Assembly: GCF_000226115.1 (NCBI RefSeq)
Contig: NC_016457.1
Coordinates: 6,014,001 to 6,078,000, forward strand
Direction of reading: 5' to 3'
DNA: 64,000 nucleotides
DNA from: Thermothielavioides terrestris NRRL 8126
Lineage: Eukaryota > Ascomycota > Sordariomycetes > Sordariales > Chaetomiaceae
The notes under the pieces: generated by a model
Databases searched by the model: none
Told to the model about the DNA's origin: nothing
Seen by the model: only the letters and a program-made list of their open reading frames with translations
In this document: in pieces, positions 32,446 to 44,985 of the stretch
How the letters are laid out: each line of letters starts with the position of its first letter
How positions within the stretch are numbered: the first letter of the stretch is position 1
Made by a program: the position numbers and the translations under genes

Positions 32446-34366
32446 TGGACTCCTGAGAAGTTGTGCATTTGTCTGAGTTTAACTAAGGTAACCCTCTTTT
32501 CCGTTTCGCAGAAGGCCTGGACTGCCGTTTTTTGGTTGTTGCACTCGCCTGGGCCGTTTACACAGGGCGGCCGGAAATACACGAGGAAATAAGGAAGGTA
32601 GGTATCACCGTTCAGCCCAACCTTACACAGAAAAGTGAGCCACTCGGGCCTTTCCCGTAGGCAACTGCACTAGCGTTAGTGAGCGCTTTTCAGCTGAAAG
32701 AGCGCTGCCCGGGTTCAGCCCATGGCGACGTTGAGTCTCCGACCTCTACTCCGTCATCTATTTTTTTTTTTTTTTTCTCTTCAAAATGGAACAACCTGGA
32801 GCGCCACTAACGTTGCCCCAGGGAACTGCCTTGAAGGTAGGGAGGCTGATCAGCGTTGACTCGTATCTCCAGCGAAAATAGCAAGGCATTACCAGCAGCC
32901 GGGCAACTGGCGAGCCGCCTTCGGAGCGAAACCCGAGCCGCGGCACCTATCCCGGGTCTCGCACCATTTCGCGCAATATCAACACAAAGACAGGTGAGAC
33001 CGTGTCTCATACCCTCGTCCTGAGAGGTGATTTCCTTTCCGACGGCACGCCATCAGATTATCACCAGCTTCTTTGTTTACCATGAAGCTCACCGATGTCG
33101 GTGAGTCTTCTGCCGATTGCGGCAGCCGTCACTATCCGTGCCTCCACCTTGACAGGTTTGTCAGCCCGTAACGCTTGGAGATTGGAAGCCTCGTGACTAG
33201 CCCCGCCGATTTTCATTCCTTTGCCTGGCCTAGAGGAAGAGTCATTGTGGCGGTGCCGTCAAGCTCATGGCAGTCAGGGCGATGGTCTTTTGCGCGCTTA
33301 CTCACCGGGCAGGAGCCCGGCTACAAGTGTGTCGCTCTCAGCCGCAACCCAGGCGGGTGCGAAGACAACGCGTTTGTTTGTTCCTGTGCCACGCAAGTTG
33401 GGTTCATGAACAGAACCGGCTTCTCCGAATAAATTCTTGCCCGTGACAAGCCGATTCTCTGATCCATCAGCAGCATCCTTCACGCGTTGCCACACGTGGA
33501 GCGCATCCCCCAGCTTGTCGCTTGATCGGATCGGGCATCTGCGAAGAACATTCCATAAGCGAGGGAATCATCTGACTGAATGTTCCTGTTGGGCTGGTCT
33601 TTGCCCCGGCTGGCAAGGTGCCGCAATTGTGCAGCTTCCGCTATGGCAGCTGCCAGCGTGCGGCACAAACTGCAATGACAATCCCGGCATCCGAAAACGG
33701 AGGTCTTCTTTCGGCTGACTGCACTTGACTCCTCCGAACATCGTCTCATTTCCCGTCGGCTCACTTGTCAATTCCAGACTCCTTTCGCAGGGTTGTTGCA
33801 TACCTTAAGATGTAAGGTACACAAACTCTGCAATAGATTAAAACGTAGGTAGGTACACAAATAAGTGTACGACGTGCACTATGGAAGTGGTACGATGCTT
33901 GGGCGAAGTGCGGCAAACTCTCAAGGTCACCATCCGAATCTGGCATGGCGGGAGAAGCAGAAGCTTCCACGGAATGCTTCTAGAAGCTTTCCGTGCCGGG
34001 CGCTTGCGTGCAAAGAACAGCGTGAACAGGGGAGCGGGAAGCTGTGTGTGGTTGCATCTTGTGCCGTGCATGCAGGTCGGTTTTCGGAGCAAGCAGCAGC
34101 AGCAGGTGTCAGCGGGGCGGACCCCAGCAACCGATGCAACCGTGTGGCAGGTTCCGCCTGTGCTGATGCGCTAGGTTGCAACTTCGAACGGAGATGCCGC
34201 GCCGAGCGACGGACAGGGAAAGAGGTGCGCCCTTCCACCTACCTTCCATCGAATTTTTCAAAAACGAGACGATTGGAGAGTCGCCAAGAGGAATCATGAC
34301 AGCCACAGCAGGCGCAGCCCCGCCACTCGTCTCCAAATCCTTTTTTGTTCTGGCCTGCAAATTTCC

Positions 34367-34758
34367 GGTAGACGTTAAAGAGGTCCCGCCAAGACTAATT
34401 TCGGCCAATTGTCGGCAATGTTTTTACACTGTCAGTACGTCGCCAAGATCGCTACGGTGTTTGCACTATCGCCAAGGGTTAGTTCGCCAGGGGTACGGGG
34501 GGCGGCGCCAGCCCCCCGCTGGTTAGGATTTAGGTTAAGGTAGGATACGGACTGTAGTTAAGGTACGAGTTATCTTCGTTTTCTTTTTTTTTTTCGATTT
34601 GGTTGAGGTATCGTAAAGTTGTTGTTGTTGCGACTCTTACGATTTTGCATTGTTGATGTTCGAAGTTGTAGCGGCCCCGCTTACCCTTGGCGATTTGTAA
34701 TTACTTGTACGCGGCAGTCTCCGAAATTAGTCTTGGCGGGACCTCTTTAACGACGACC
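34367..34758 (+). mobile_element. hAT-like MITE, copy 1 (392 bp)
   Basis: A non-coding element flanked by the 8-bp duplication AAATTTCC (34359-34366 and 34759-34766). The ends are inverted repeats of ~38 bp: GGTAGACGTTAAAGAGGTCC on the left and GGTCGTCGTTAAAGAGGTCC on the right reverse complement, continuing through CGCCAAGACTAATTTCGG. An 8-bp duplication with short inverted repeats is typical of non-autonomous hAT elements. The same element lies at 54751-55139 in the opposite orientation. The interior contains degenerate GGTTAGGATTTAGG-type words. Confidence 0.9.
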
Positions 34759-37700
34759 AAATTTCCTGACAGGGATTGATGGCTGTCCTGGTAAAAGGCA
34801 AGGTCATCATCATGAACTTTGGAAACCGGGCAAGAATTGTTTGCATCCACATCCTCGGCGCCAATGGCGCCAGCACATGCGCTCGAGATGACTTGTCAAC
34901 TCCAATGCCTGCCAACCCGGAAGTCTGGCGCGGTATCTGTACGCAGTAGGGAGTACAGAATACCACCTCGTTATTCACTAATGGCTGACGCGCTTTTATC
35001 CACTTCGCGCCACCGCCGAACGAGGCCAGTCGGCTGACAAAGCGATCCCGAAGTGATCCCACGCCTTCGTTGATCCATGTTGCTCAGCTCGCCAGCATCC
35101 TGCGGGTTGGCCTTGGGACCCGGCCGAGCTTCACCGCAAGACATCAGGTTCCTTGGCCACCGACCCCTCTCTTCACACGATGCTGTCTGGACTCCAAGCT
35201 ATCGATGGAATTTTCCTTCCCGGGATGCTTGGCCAAGCGGCCCAAGCCTTGAGCCTCACCACACGTGGAACCACAGAGAGGCTAGCGACGGGCTTGTCGG
35301 TGGAGATGCAGACCCAGCCCCTGCCTTGCGTGCGCCGGAGCAGTTCCCTAGGTGCGGAGTATTCCGTGCCCGAGTTACACTATGCGCAATAGCGGGACTG
35401 TGACACAATATTGTCAAGCCAGGACCAATCAGGTATCGCCGCGCATTTCCGCGTCCGTTTACCTCGTTCCCAGAGTGTCAGTTCGGACGGTTTGCATTCG
35501 TGATCTGCGCTTCGCTGGAAGCAAACGGGAACATCTCCACCGCCGCACTCAGGGTCTCCTCTCTGTCAACGGAGCGGCCAAGCTGAATCTCTGCAACACT
35601 CCGCAAACAGTGGAACACTTGCAAATACCCGGGGAAGGCCTCGGTTCCCTTGTCTCGCTCCGTCACTGTGTACACTACTGTGTAATCAGAACGTAAACTC
35701 CACCAGTTCACTGCGATGAGCATGCTGGGTCCGTATATCTTCGAGTGCCGTCGAAGATCGCCGTGTCTCCTTGCCCAGAGGCTGGTGCCCGCCCGGGCAG
35801 TCAACCCGAGCGCACTGTGGTCTCGGGATACCCATTTTGTTGTTAGCCTGCTCCCATTCCATGGCAGCGCGCACGACTATGTAACCACGATAACGATAGT
35901 TAAATAAAGAAGACCAATCCACACGTGCGCAGGATCTTCGGGATTGGACACCCATCTCGTCGTCGGCGACGTTCCCTTCCGCTCGACGCTCATCACACTG
36001 AGCAACTCCCCCACCCCCAACGCGTGGTCTTTGTCTCAGATTGACGAACGCAGACGCAGTAGGTCGCCGATACCACCCCAAGCGGGCATAGCTAGTGACC
36101 ACCGTTCCATGGTTCAGTGACTTTGTCAGCGCTACACGACACGACGGTGGGGCCGTCATGTCCGCTTGGCCAAGGCCCTTCCTTCACTAGCGTCCCACAG
36201 TACTCCGTACACTACACAGTACCCCATCCTTGTGGGGGCAAGATCATCGGAAGGGGGCCAGAGCACTGACCCGGGCCCGGGCTGCGTGGGGGAGCAGAGG
36301 GGATGGGGGAAGGGCCGGAAAGGGGAGGAGGTGGTTGGCGAACCAACCAACCAACATCCATCCCCCTGAGACTGGATGGGGTATTTCGGCGCTAACGATG
36401 AGAGCGGATGAATTGAGGTGGATGGAGTCGTCGCGCTATTGCTTCCTCGGCGAGAACCTCCTCCTGCTTCGGCTTCCTCCGAAAGGACGACAACGGAGGA
36501 GAGAGGTGTTGACGCTTACATATGTGACGATCGATACGCCAAGGGCAGGTCTGGGTGGCCTTGCTGGACCGGCTCTTGTTTTCCGAGCCTTCTCCTCCTC
36601 GTCGCAAACTGAGGGTTGCAGAAGACACAGTGGTTCCCGTGCACGCCACGACGTTGGAAGGCTGGGTCAAGGAAACCTCCCTCCACAGGATGGCGGGACG
36701 AGGGGAGCAATGGCACGTCAGCCGTCAGTCTGAACAAAGGACACCGGAGTTGGCGAGATGGCTTGCGTTGGGGCGTGGATTTCAGCTCCCTCCGTCCCAT
36801 GGTCTAAGTACAGCGCTGTATGTTGATGTTCGAGCGCTAAATACGCGCGGCTGTGTCCGATTGCATGGCACTTGTTCGCATTTCGAACTGGTCATGGGCG
36901 TGGGTTTCCGTTCGGCGGCTGACTTGATGGCGCGCCTCCCCTTCCGAGGTGATGGACGTTCTCCTCGCATCGGGGATGCCGCTGCGGAGCGTCTTGCTGA
37001 CTTGGCTCTCCCCCGTTGGATGCCGGCTGCTGAATGACTACACGACAACGCCCTCACGGACCACTAACGATGCAGTCTCGGCTGCGGAGAGGCGTTCGTT
37101 TGCGGCCTGCCATGTGAGTAAGGCATGTTGCATGTTCTCGGAGTGCCCGATGTGCTCTGTCGGCCGTGTAGTGCTTGCTGGCTCAAGAAACGCCCCCTTT
37201 TTACACTTTACGTCGGGCACGAACACGACGAAACATCAGGAGCAAAGGAGCGGAACTGGAGGGGGGAGCACCTCTGAACTCGTCTGGAGTAGGACGACGC
37301 GAGCCGCCCTCCCCTTCACATCCCGTTACCAGTAGAGAATAGTTTCTCAATCAACTCACCATCAAAGTTAGGAGGAAGTAGGCGTGCCAGGGCACCCAGC
37401 ACCTCCCTGTGGTCCTTTCGAGCACGCTCTGCCTTGACTGATACGACAGTGGTATCTCCCTCCGCCCACGGCTTGACGACGTCCGTAGTATCGAATACAC
37501 AATGACTCCACGTGCAAGACGCACAACACCACGCAAGTGTCGTGCTGCCCAGTCCTACACAGTAAAGAATACACCTCCACAACCCACCAGGCCCCTCCAC
37601 GATCGACATTCTTCCGTGTCATGCCGTGTCATGCCCGTCCCATCTACCGCTCCACAGGCAGTGTGACCGCCACCGGTACCTGCCTCCATCCCCTACACTA

Positions 37701-39084
37701 TGTCAGATGCCGATCTTGTCAGTCAGACCAGCTCTTCATCCGGCGACCGGCTGCGCCGATCTCCCGGGTCATCGCCGTCTACGCAGTAATTTGTTTTGCT
37801 GAGTGATGAACCGGGCCACTCCAACACCACTGCGGCGTCCTCACCTCCAGGCCCGGTTCCACTGATCGACTACATTGCGGCAGGCCACGTGAATCCCAAG
37901 ACATCGCGGCGATTGGGAGCATGGCCACGTGCGATGACGTATACCAGATGGATGCGCATGCGAGGTTGGGGGCTCTTGAGTCGTGGCCGTGTGGAATTGG
38001 GAGATGGCGAGCCTCCAGCGTTTGCAGGGTGACGGTCTCAACCTGGAATCATGGCAAGACCCTTATGGTAGGCATGGATGGGGGGATACGTCACGCTGTC
38101 TGGGCGATACCTGATTGCTGTAATGGTCAGCGGATCATGGATGTCCGCAGACCATGAGTCGACGGCCAGGCCGGAGTGGACAGATCAGGAACTGGGTGGT
38201 GAAATCGGGCGCGCTGACTCGTGTCCGGCATCAGAACACTTCCGAACACCCACACCTGGATCGTACGTCACCCAGTCATTCATTGCCCTGGTTTCCCGGC
38301 AGCAGAAATCAAGCATTCAGTAAGGCAACTGTAGTGTCCCATTTGACCGCCGGGGGGAATGCCATGCGTCCCTAAAACGAGAATGAAGGCCCAAAAGGCA
38401 CCAACGATGAGTCAACCATCCCAGCCAAATCTGTGGTGTGCTTCCAACGGTAGCAGTTCTTAGCCCAACAAAAAGTAAACTCGTACACTGGTTCGCCGCA
38501 AGGGGGTATCAACAAGCGCAGCCCGAATATGACATGCAAACAAACCCTCCAGGTCACCCACCCAATAACCGTGACGAACCTAAAGCCAATACACCAATCC
38601 CGATGAGAACCATGTCGGCTCATCTTCACTTCCGAAATCCACCGCCATCAGCCGCCCACAAGGGCATTCCAACTGAACCTTCCTCCCTCCAGAGATATCC
38701 CATCCGGTGATCCAGTAACCGGGACCATTCAGCTTGCCAGCCAGGAAGCCCCACATATGCCCAATGTGTTCCCCATCCAACTGAAGAGACACCAATAGAA
38801 TAGGAAGCCGCCAAAAGCAAGCCGCCGTCTCAGAACGCCGATTCTTCACAGGCCGTTCGCTCTCCCCGTCTTTTTGCCTTGAACGCCAAGTCCGCTCTGA
38901 ATGTGAACCCGCACCATGCCGCGCAAAACTCCGAGTTCCGTTGTAGAAAAACGCCGCCCGCCATAAATGCGAATGCGGTAATGGTTTGTTGTACAGGTCG
39001 TGGTGCCACGACATCATCGTCTCTCAGTCTGCTGCGCCATCTCAGTCTGTGAGGAAGGAAAATGTCAGGTATCGAGTTTCAAGT

Positions 39085-41010
39085 CTGCACGCCGCCCTTC
39101 GTGAGCTCGAAATCGGAGAGATGTGGGGTTTGGAGTTGTGAGATCTGAATGTGCGCAGGGGATGGGAAATTCGTCTTGTCAGCCTCGATCATCGCCTTCG
39201 GGAACCGGCTGCACGTCGCCCGTCGTGAGCTCGGAGCCCTGGGATACATGGTTTGAAATTTAGAGATTGAGTGTGCACAAGGTAGAGGAGCGTGATCTTT
39301 GCCCTCGGTAATCGTTCTCGGAAGCCGGCTGCACGTCGCCCATCGTGAGCTTGGAATCCGGAGATGCGGGGTTTGGAATTGAGAGGTGTGGATGTGTGGC
39401 AAGGTATTGGAAGGTCGTTATGGTCGCCCTCGGTCATCGTCTTCAGAAACCGGCTGCACGCTGCCCATCGTGAGCTTGGAATCCTGCGATGTGGGGTCTA
39501 GAGTTGAGAGCTGTGAATGTGCGTATCATCGCCCTCGGCCACCGCCCTCGGAAGCTGGCTACACGTCGCCCACCGTGAGCTTGGAATCCGGAGGTGCGGG
39601 GTTTAGAGCTGAGAGGTGTGAATGTGCGTATCATTGCCTTGGTCATGGCCTTTGGGAGCCGGCTGCACGTCGCCCATCGTGAGCTCGAAATTCCGAGGTC
39701 GACATCCTGAGATGCGGGGTCTGGAATTAAGAGGTGTGGATGCGTGGCATGGCATGGGAAGTCGTTATGGCCGCTCGCGGTCATCTTCTTTGGATGTGTG
39801 GCATGGTATGGGAAGGTCGTTATCATCGCCTTGGTCGTCGCCTTGGTCATCGCCTTCGGGAGCCGGTCGCACGTCGCCCATCGTGCGCTCGAAACCCTGA
39901 GATGCGGGGTTTGAAGTTGGAAGACGTGATGTGTGTCAAGGTATGGGAGCGTCGTTCTCGTCGCCCTGGGCTATCCCCTTTGGGAGCCGGCTGCACGTCG
40001 CCCGTCGTGAGCTCGAAACTCCGAGGTTGATATCCGAGATGCGGGTTTGGAGTTGAGAGATGTGATGTGTCTCAAGGTATGGGAGCGTCGTTATCATCGC
40101 TCTTGGGCTATCGTCGCCCTGTGTCATCGCCTTCGGGAACCGGTTGCACGTCGCCCATCGTGCGCTCGAAATCCTGAGATGCCAGGTTTGGAGTCGAGAG
40201 ATGTAATGTGTGGCAAGGCGTGGGAGCGTTGTTAGAGGAACCCTTGGTTATCGTTGCCCTCGGTCATCGCCTTCGGGGGCCGGCTGCACGTCGCCCATCG
40301 TGAGCTCGAGGTCCTGTGATGCGGGGTCTGGAGTGGAGAGATGTGGATATGTGGCAAGGTATGGGAAGGTCGTTCTAATCGGCCTCGGTAGCCATCTCCT
40401 TGGTGTTCGACGAAATGGTCGGTTCGCGCTGCACGCCGCCCGCCGTGAGCTCGAGAAGTTGAGAAGAGAGGCTTGGGGTTGTCAGTGGACGCGTTGGCAA
40501 GGTATGTGAGGTCGTTATTGTCGCCTCGGTAGTCATCCCGGTGAGGTTCGACGAAATGGTAGCTTCTCGTAACACGCCGCCTGTCGTGAGCTCCAGAAGT
40601 TGAGAGAAGTGTGTGTCGCCAAGGTATAGGAGGTCGTCATCATCGCCCTCGGTGATCGTCTCGGTGATATTCGACGAAATGATCAGTTCCCGCTGCACGC
40701 TGCCCGTCGTGAGCTCGAGAAATTGAGAAGAGAGGAGGTTGGGGTTGTCGGATGTGAGTGTGTTGGCAAGGTATGTGAGGTCGTTATCGTCGCCCTCGGT
40801 CATCGGAAGCCGGCTGCACGTCGCCCATCGTGAGCTCGAAATCCTGAGAAGTGGGGTTTAGAGTTGAGAAATGTGGATGTGTGGCAAGGTATCGCATGGT
40901 CGTCATGATCGCGCTCGGTAGTCATCTCCATGATGTTGGTTGAAATGGTAGTCGGTTCCCGCTGCACGCGGCCCGTCGTGAGTTGGAGAAGGTGAGGTAT
41001 GGTGGGAGAT
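39085..41010 (+). repeat. Tandem array of ~15 divergent ~130-bp units
   Basis: About 15 copies of a unit with the core CACGTCGCCCATCGTGAGCT, then CGAAATCCTGAGATGCGGGG, GTTTGGAGTTGAGAGATGTG, GATGTGTGGCAAGGTATGGG and GTCGTTATCGTCGCCCTCGG. Cores start near 39091, 39208, 39329, 39453, 39568, 39661, 39869, 39989, 40144, 40285, 40431, 40572, 40692, 40811 and 40966. Spacing ranges from ~93 to ~208 bp, so units vary in length. Copies near 40431-40692 form a subfamily with extra GGTTCGACGAAATGG words. No frame stays open across the array and it looks non-coding. It lies just downstream of the SUMO protease gene. Confidence 0.88.
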
Positions 41011-41330
41011 GTGAGATGCGGATGTGAATGTGTACAGCGCGTGGGCGTTCAATAAGATCGCCCTCAATTATCCCCGACACTCTCTGCCCGCGGAAGTTCC
41101 AAAGTGGAGAGAACGCAATCGATCATGGAGTCGAAATCTGAGTGGGAATGGGAAAGTTCAAGGCCGGGGCGAGGATGGCGTTATCTTCGCTCGATGGCTG
41201 TGTCGGAGTCATGAGGCGCGGGGTTGTGTCCTTCGGTATCTCTCTTCTCTGATGTGGGCGGGGATCGTTGTCGCGAGTTCAGACCGCCTTCTTTTCGTAG
41301 GATGGCAAGGAGGAATGTGTCGTCTCCCGC

Positions 41331-44300
41331 TCAGTACCCGTCAAGGCTGAATTCGCCCTTGAATCCCTCATTCAGCAGCATCGCCGCCAGTCGTCTCCGC
41401 TGCAGTGTCATTTCGCTCTCGGTGTAAGAGAACTTGGGGTTCAAGCCCAGGGCCATGCACATGGCATTCGTAATCGTGAAGACGCCGCAGTCCCAGCCAT
41501 TGGTCTGGCGCGGGGCTTCATAATCGACACCGCGCCACTCTGCCTCCACAAACTGGTCCTCGAGAATGAAGCGCACCAGCTCAAGCAGCTTGGTCTTGAC
41601 GCTCTCGTCGCCACTGCCGCCACGCATCGAGTCGATGTGAGAGACTGTCCTCTTCTCGGGACGGATCACAGCCAGGGTCCAGTGGGATTGGTCGCAGATG
41701 GGGATGAGAATTGTGTCGATGTTAAGAAGGTTTGCTTTGCGGACGCCGGCTCTCCGCAGAAGACGACCGCAGCCACCCGGCCCATGAGAGAGGAGGCGAG
41801 GCCAGAAGTAGGACGTAAAAGCGGCACACTTGGGCTCCTGGTCTGTCGCACCCTTCGCTCGGTTGACGTAGTCTGCAACGTGCAGGATCGAGCCAATGAT
41901 GACGTTGTCGTTCAACCATGCAGTGGGCGGCAGCAGCTTCTCTTCGAAATCGCGCCTGGTAAGCGGCTGGCCTTCTAAGGTCTTGACCAGCTCGGCGGTG
42001 GGGTTCGCTCTGGCCGCATTTGCGACTCTGATGTTCCAGTCCTCGGAGAGAGCGGTGATGAGAGGTCGAGCAGGCTGTCTCAGCCCGGTAAGCGCAGCGA
42101 ATTGCTCGGCTTCCGCCCTCCGCTGGGCTTCCTGCTCTCGACGACGTTCCTCTTCAATGCGACGACGTTCTTGCTCTTGTTGCAGGAATTTTTCGCGGAG
42201 AGCTTCTTCCTCTTCGCGCTTCCGCTTCTCCTCGATGCTGCGCCGAACGCCTGCCTCGAACTCTTCCCGGATTTGACGCTCAAGCAACAGCTCCTCGAGC
42301 TTCGTGGTGGAGATGGCCAAATCGTCCTCGTCTTCCGCAAAGAACTCTTCCAGAGTGCGGGGGGCGGGCTTCTTTTCGGCAGGTTTGGCAGGTTGCTCCT
42401 CCTCCTTGGGGCGCATCAGCGGATTGATACCGGGACTGGAGCTAGCAGAGCTGCTAGTGTCGTCCTCGAAAAGGTGGGCTGCACGCCGGCGAGGTTCGGG
42501 GGTTGAGGGAAGAGGAGGGAGCGGGATCCGCACCATGCGTCTTCGAGGGGGGAGGTTGACCGTCGTCTTCAGACGGTTCTGTTCGGCCGCCTCTGCCCGC
42601 TTCTCCAGGTCGTCATAGAGGCGGTTGAGGAAGCGGCCATACTTTCGGGAATAATGAGTGAGTCCCATCTCCCTGTCCTCTCTCTCTAATGCCCTCTCCT
42701 CAGGTTCTAGATCTTCAGGGCTGCCCTTTTCTTTGAAATGGATGGATGTGTCGTGCGGCTCCCGAACCGCCGTAACGGTTCTACTGGCCTCAAACACGCG
42801 GGCCGAGTGTTCGTCACGGAGCAGCTCTGCCTTGAGCTTCGCCTTGAGGATCCGATCTGCCTGCCGGGGGGTCATGATCCTGGCAGGGATATGCGCCGGT
42901 GGGATGAACTGGGATACCGGGCTTTTGAAGGCAAGCTTCCTCTTCTTTTCTGGAGTTGCGACGTATCTGGGCGAAGTCGGATGCCCCCACTCTTTCGACG
43001 GCTTGAGGATACCCTTCGGCTCTGGCACCAATCGGTAGTCGCCAGGATTGATCTGCTCCTCCCAGTCGCAGGGTCCAGGTTCCGGGAACTTGAAGTCGTA
43101 GAAAGGTTGGATATCGAGCTCATCCGCGGGAATATCCTCCATGACAGGCGGCTTGGGCTCCTCGGGAAAGAATCCAGGCATGTTCTCGGTCGGGTGTTCC
43201 TCCAACTCGACATAGCTTGGCACCATCTCTTGTTTGTGGATGGCATTAGCGTCCACAATCATCATGCAGATGGTCTCGAGTGTGGCCTTGTCGATCTTGC
43301 ACACGCTGTCAAGCGAGCGGAGGAAGCACAGAAACTCGCCCAACATCCCCGTGTTTTGCCTGAACATGCTGGAGCCCAGTGGCAGGCGGCGCGGCGGCGT
43401 GGGGTAGGTCTTTTTCAGATCCTCAAACAGCTCGCGGTCGTATACAATCTGCATGAATTCGATGCCCAATCTGAGGCGCTCCTCATATTTCTTCAGGGTG
43501 TCGATCAGCTTTTCGGCTCTCTCCTCGTCGGACTCGTCTGGTAACACAGGTCCGTGTCTGAATTCCCGGAACATGTGAATGCCAATGCTGGCGGCGAGGT
43601 CCTGGCCGTCTTGGATCTGCATCTGGATGGCTGCAACAGATGGACCGCCGATGAGGTTGCCGGTCTGGATGCTGTCGAGTTGGGTCGCGAAGATCCTCGC
43701 GAGATGTTGGATCCGGTCGAGGCCGATGCGCTTGGTGGGGTCGTCGGTCCAGATAAGGCGGTCAAAGCCGACATCCCCGTCCTGGTTGGTCGGTGAAGTC
43801 GGCGCCCGGCGCTTCACTCTCTTGACAACGATGTTGTCATTGTCGGGAGCTTTTCGGCGAGTGTCCACGGTCTCGTAGGCATCGCCGCGGAATTGATGAC
43901 GGAGCTTGCCGTAGAGGGTCGCGAGAGGGCTGCCCATTGTTGCGACAGCGCGGCCGATGATGCCGAATGTTCGCGCCCACATCGATCGGGCAGGTGCGGG
44001 GGCCTCTTCTTGGGGAGTTTCCGGAGCCCGAGAAGATTCCTCCTCCGCGGGGATGGGCTCCTCGGGGGCAGGCACGACTCGATCGACAGATTTGCCGTCG
44101 TCCTTTGAGCCCTGGTTTTGGGCTATCAGATCGACTTCGCAATCTTCAGCCGGGCGCTTTCCGTTTTTGTTGAGGAGGCCCTTGTAGACCTCGTGGTACT
44201 CGTTGTTACCGCAGATGCAGTGCCAACGGAGGTCGTCCTTCTTCTGGAGGACGCGCAGGTTCTTGGGTCCGGTGCCCACGACGTAGAAGCGGAGGTGGCC

Positions 44301-44985
44301 GGCTGCGGCCTCGGCTTCTTCTCTTGAGCTGTAAATGTTGGGCGGGCCGCACCAACAACCTCTCATGTGGTGGTCGTTGCGGATCGCAATCCACAACTCC
44401 CGAGCGAATCTCTCCTCGCCTTCCGCGTCGCGGCGTAGGCGGAAGTAGCGGGTCTCCTCCCCGGGGCTGGCGGGGGTCGGAGCGGGCAAGGTCGACGGTG
44501 TTACGTCGATAAATCTTGTGAGGTACCGTTGCCGGTACCTCACCGGCGTCGCGGGGGCTGGCGGCGCGGGAGCGGGCGGCGGGGAGGAGACGAACCGGGT
44601 CGGGGGGGCGAGAACGACCGGCGGAGGGAAGATGGGCGGCCGGGCGGCCGCGAGAGGGGCAGGAGGGGCGGGGAGAGCGGAAGCGGCGGGAGGGGCGGGC
44701 GGGGCGGGCGTCGCGGGAGGGGCGGGAGGGGCGAGGCGGATGGGGAGACGCGCCAACTGCGCAACAAGCGTTAGACTGCGGCGGTTGAAGTCGCTCTGGG
44801 GCTGTTTCAGCGAGGTAGGCACTCACAAGGTTGGCGCGGGTCGGTCTGCCGCTGCTTTGGCGGCGGCGACGGCGAGACACTCGGGCGGAATCGCCCAGGC
44901 AGGAATCGTCCGGCGCGATGCCGGAAGGTCTTCTCAGACCACGGCTATTGCGCGTGGTCCGCGGCGTTGGGGCTTGGGCAGGCAT
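41331..44985 (-). CDS. Ulp1-type SUMO protease (1194 aa)
   Basis: Minus-strand exons 44985-44827 and 44756-41331. The 70-nt intron has donor GTGAGT, branch TCTAAC and acceptor GCGCAG; this acceptor is the one that keeps frame. The C48 peptidase domain is at the C-terminus, starting around LTRRDFEEKLLPPTAWLNDNVI. The catalytic residues are His1078 (SHWTLAVI), Asp1095 (HIDSMRGG), Gln1137 (PRQTNGW) and Cys1143 (WDCGVF), all intact. Upstream is a Glu/Arg-rich coiled coil (~900-990). The N-terminal part has a Pro/Ala-rich stretch and a separate conserved-looking region (RYFRLRRDAEGEERFARELW...WHCICGNNEYHEVYKGLL). Such proteases remove or mature SUMO in the nucleus. The large N-terminal half probably governs targeting (inference). 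The ~130-bp repeat array lies about 320 bp beyond its stop codon. Confidence 0.92.

Larger units (their letters stand above)
28705..41330. other. 12.6-kb gene-poor region
   Basis: I find no convincing gene. The long ORFs (for example 29674-30675, 30401-31453 and 31627-32244) have flat codon composition, no domains and overlap in several frames. Visible contents are a 21-G run at 28845-28865, scattered palindromic words such as TAGTGTACACTA and GTACTCCGTAC, a poly-T run near 32761-32776, one MITE (34367-34758) and a large tandem repeat array (39085-41010). The region lies directly right of the telomere-joined RGS gene. Confidence 0.6.

Noticed and set aside
38580..39017. 145-aa minus-strand ORF with a plausible-looking WGFLAGKLNGPGYWITGWDI segment
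   Set aside because: No family is recognised, no supporting upstream exon was found and codon bias is weak. I left it out but cannot exclude a decayed gene.
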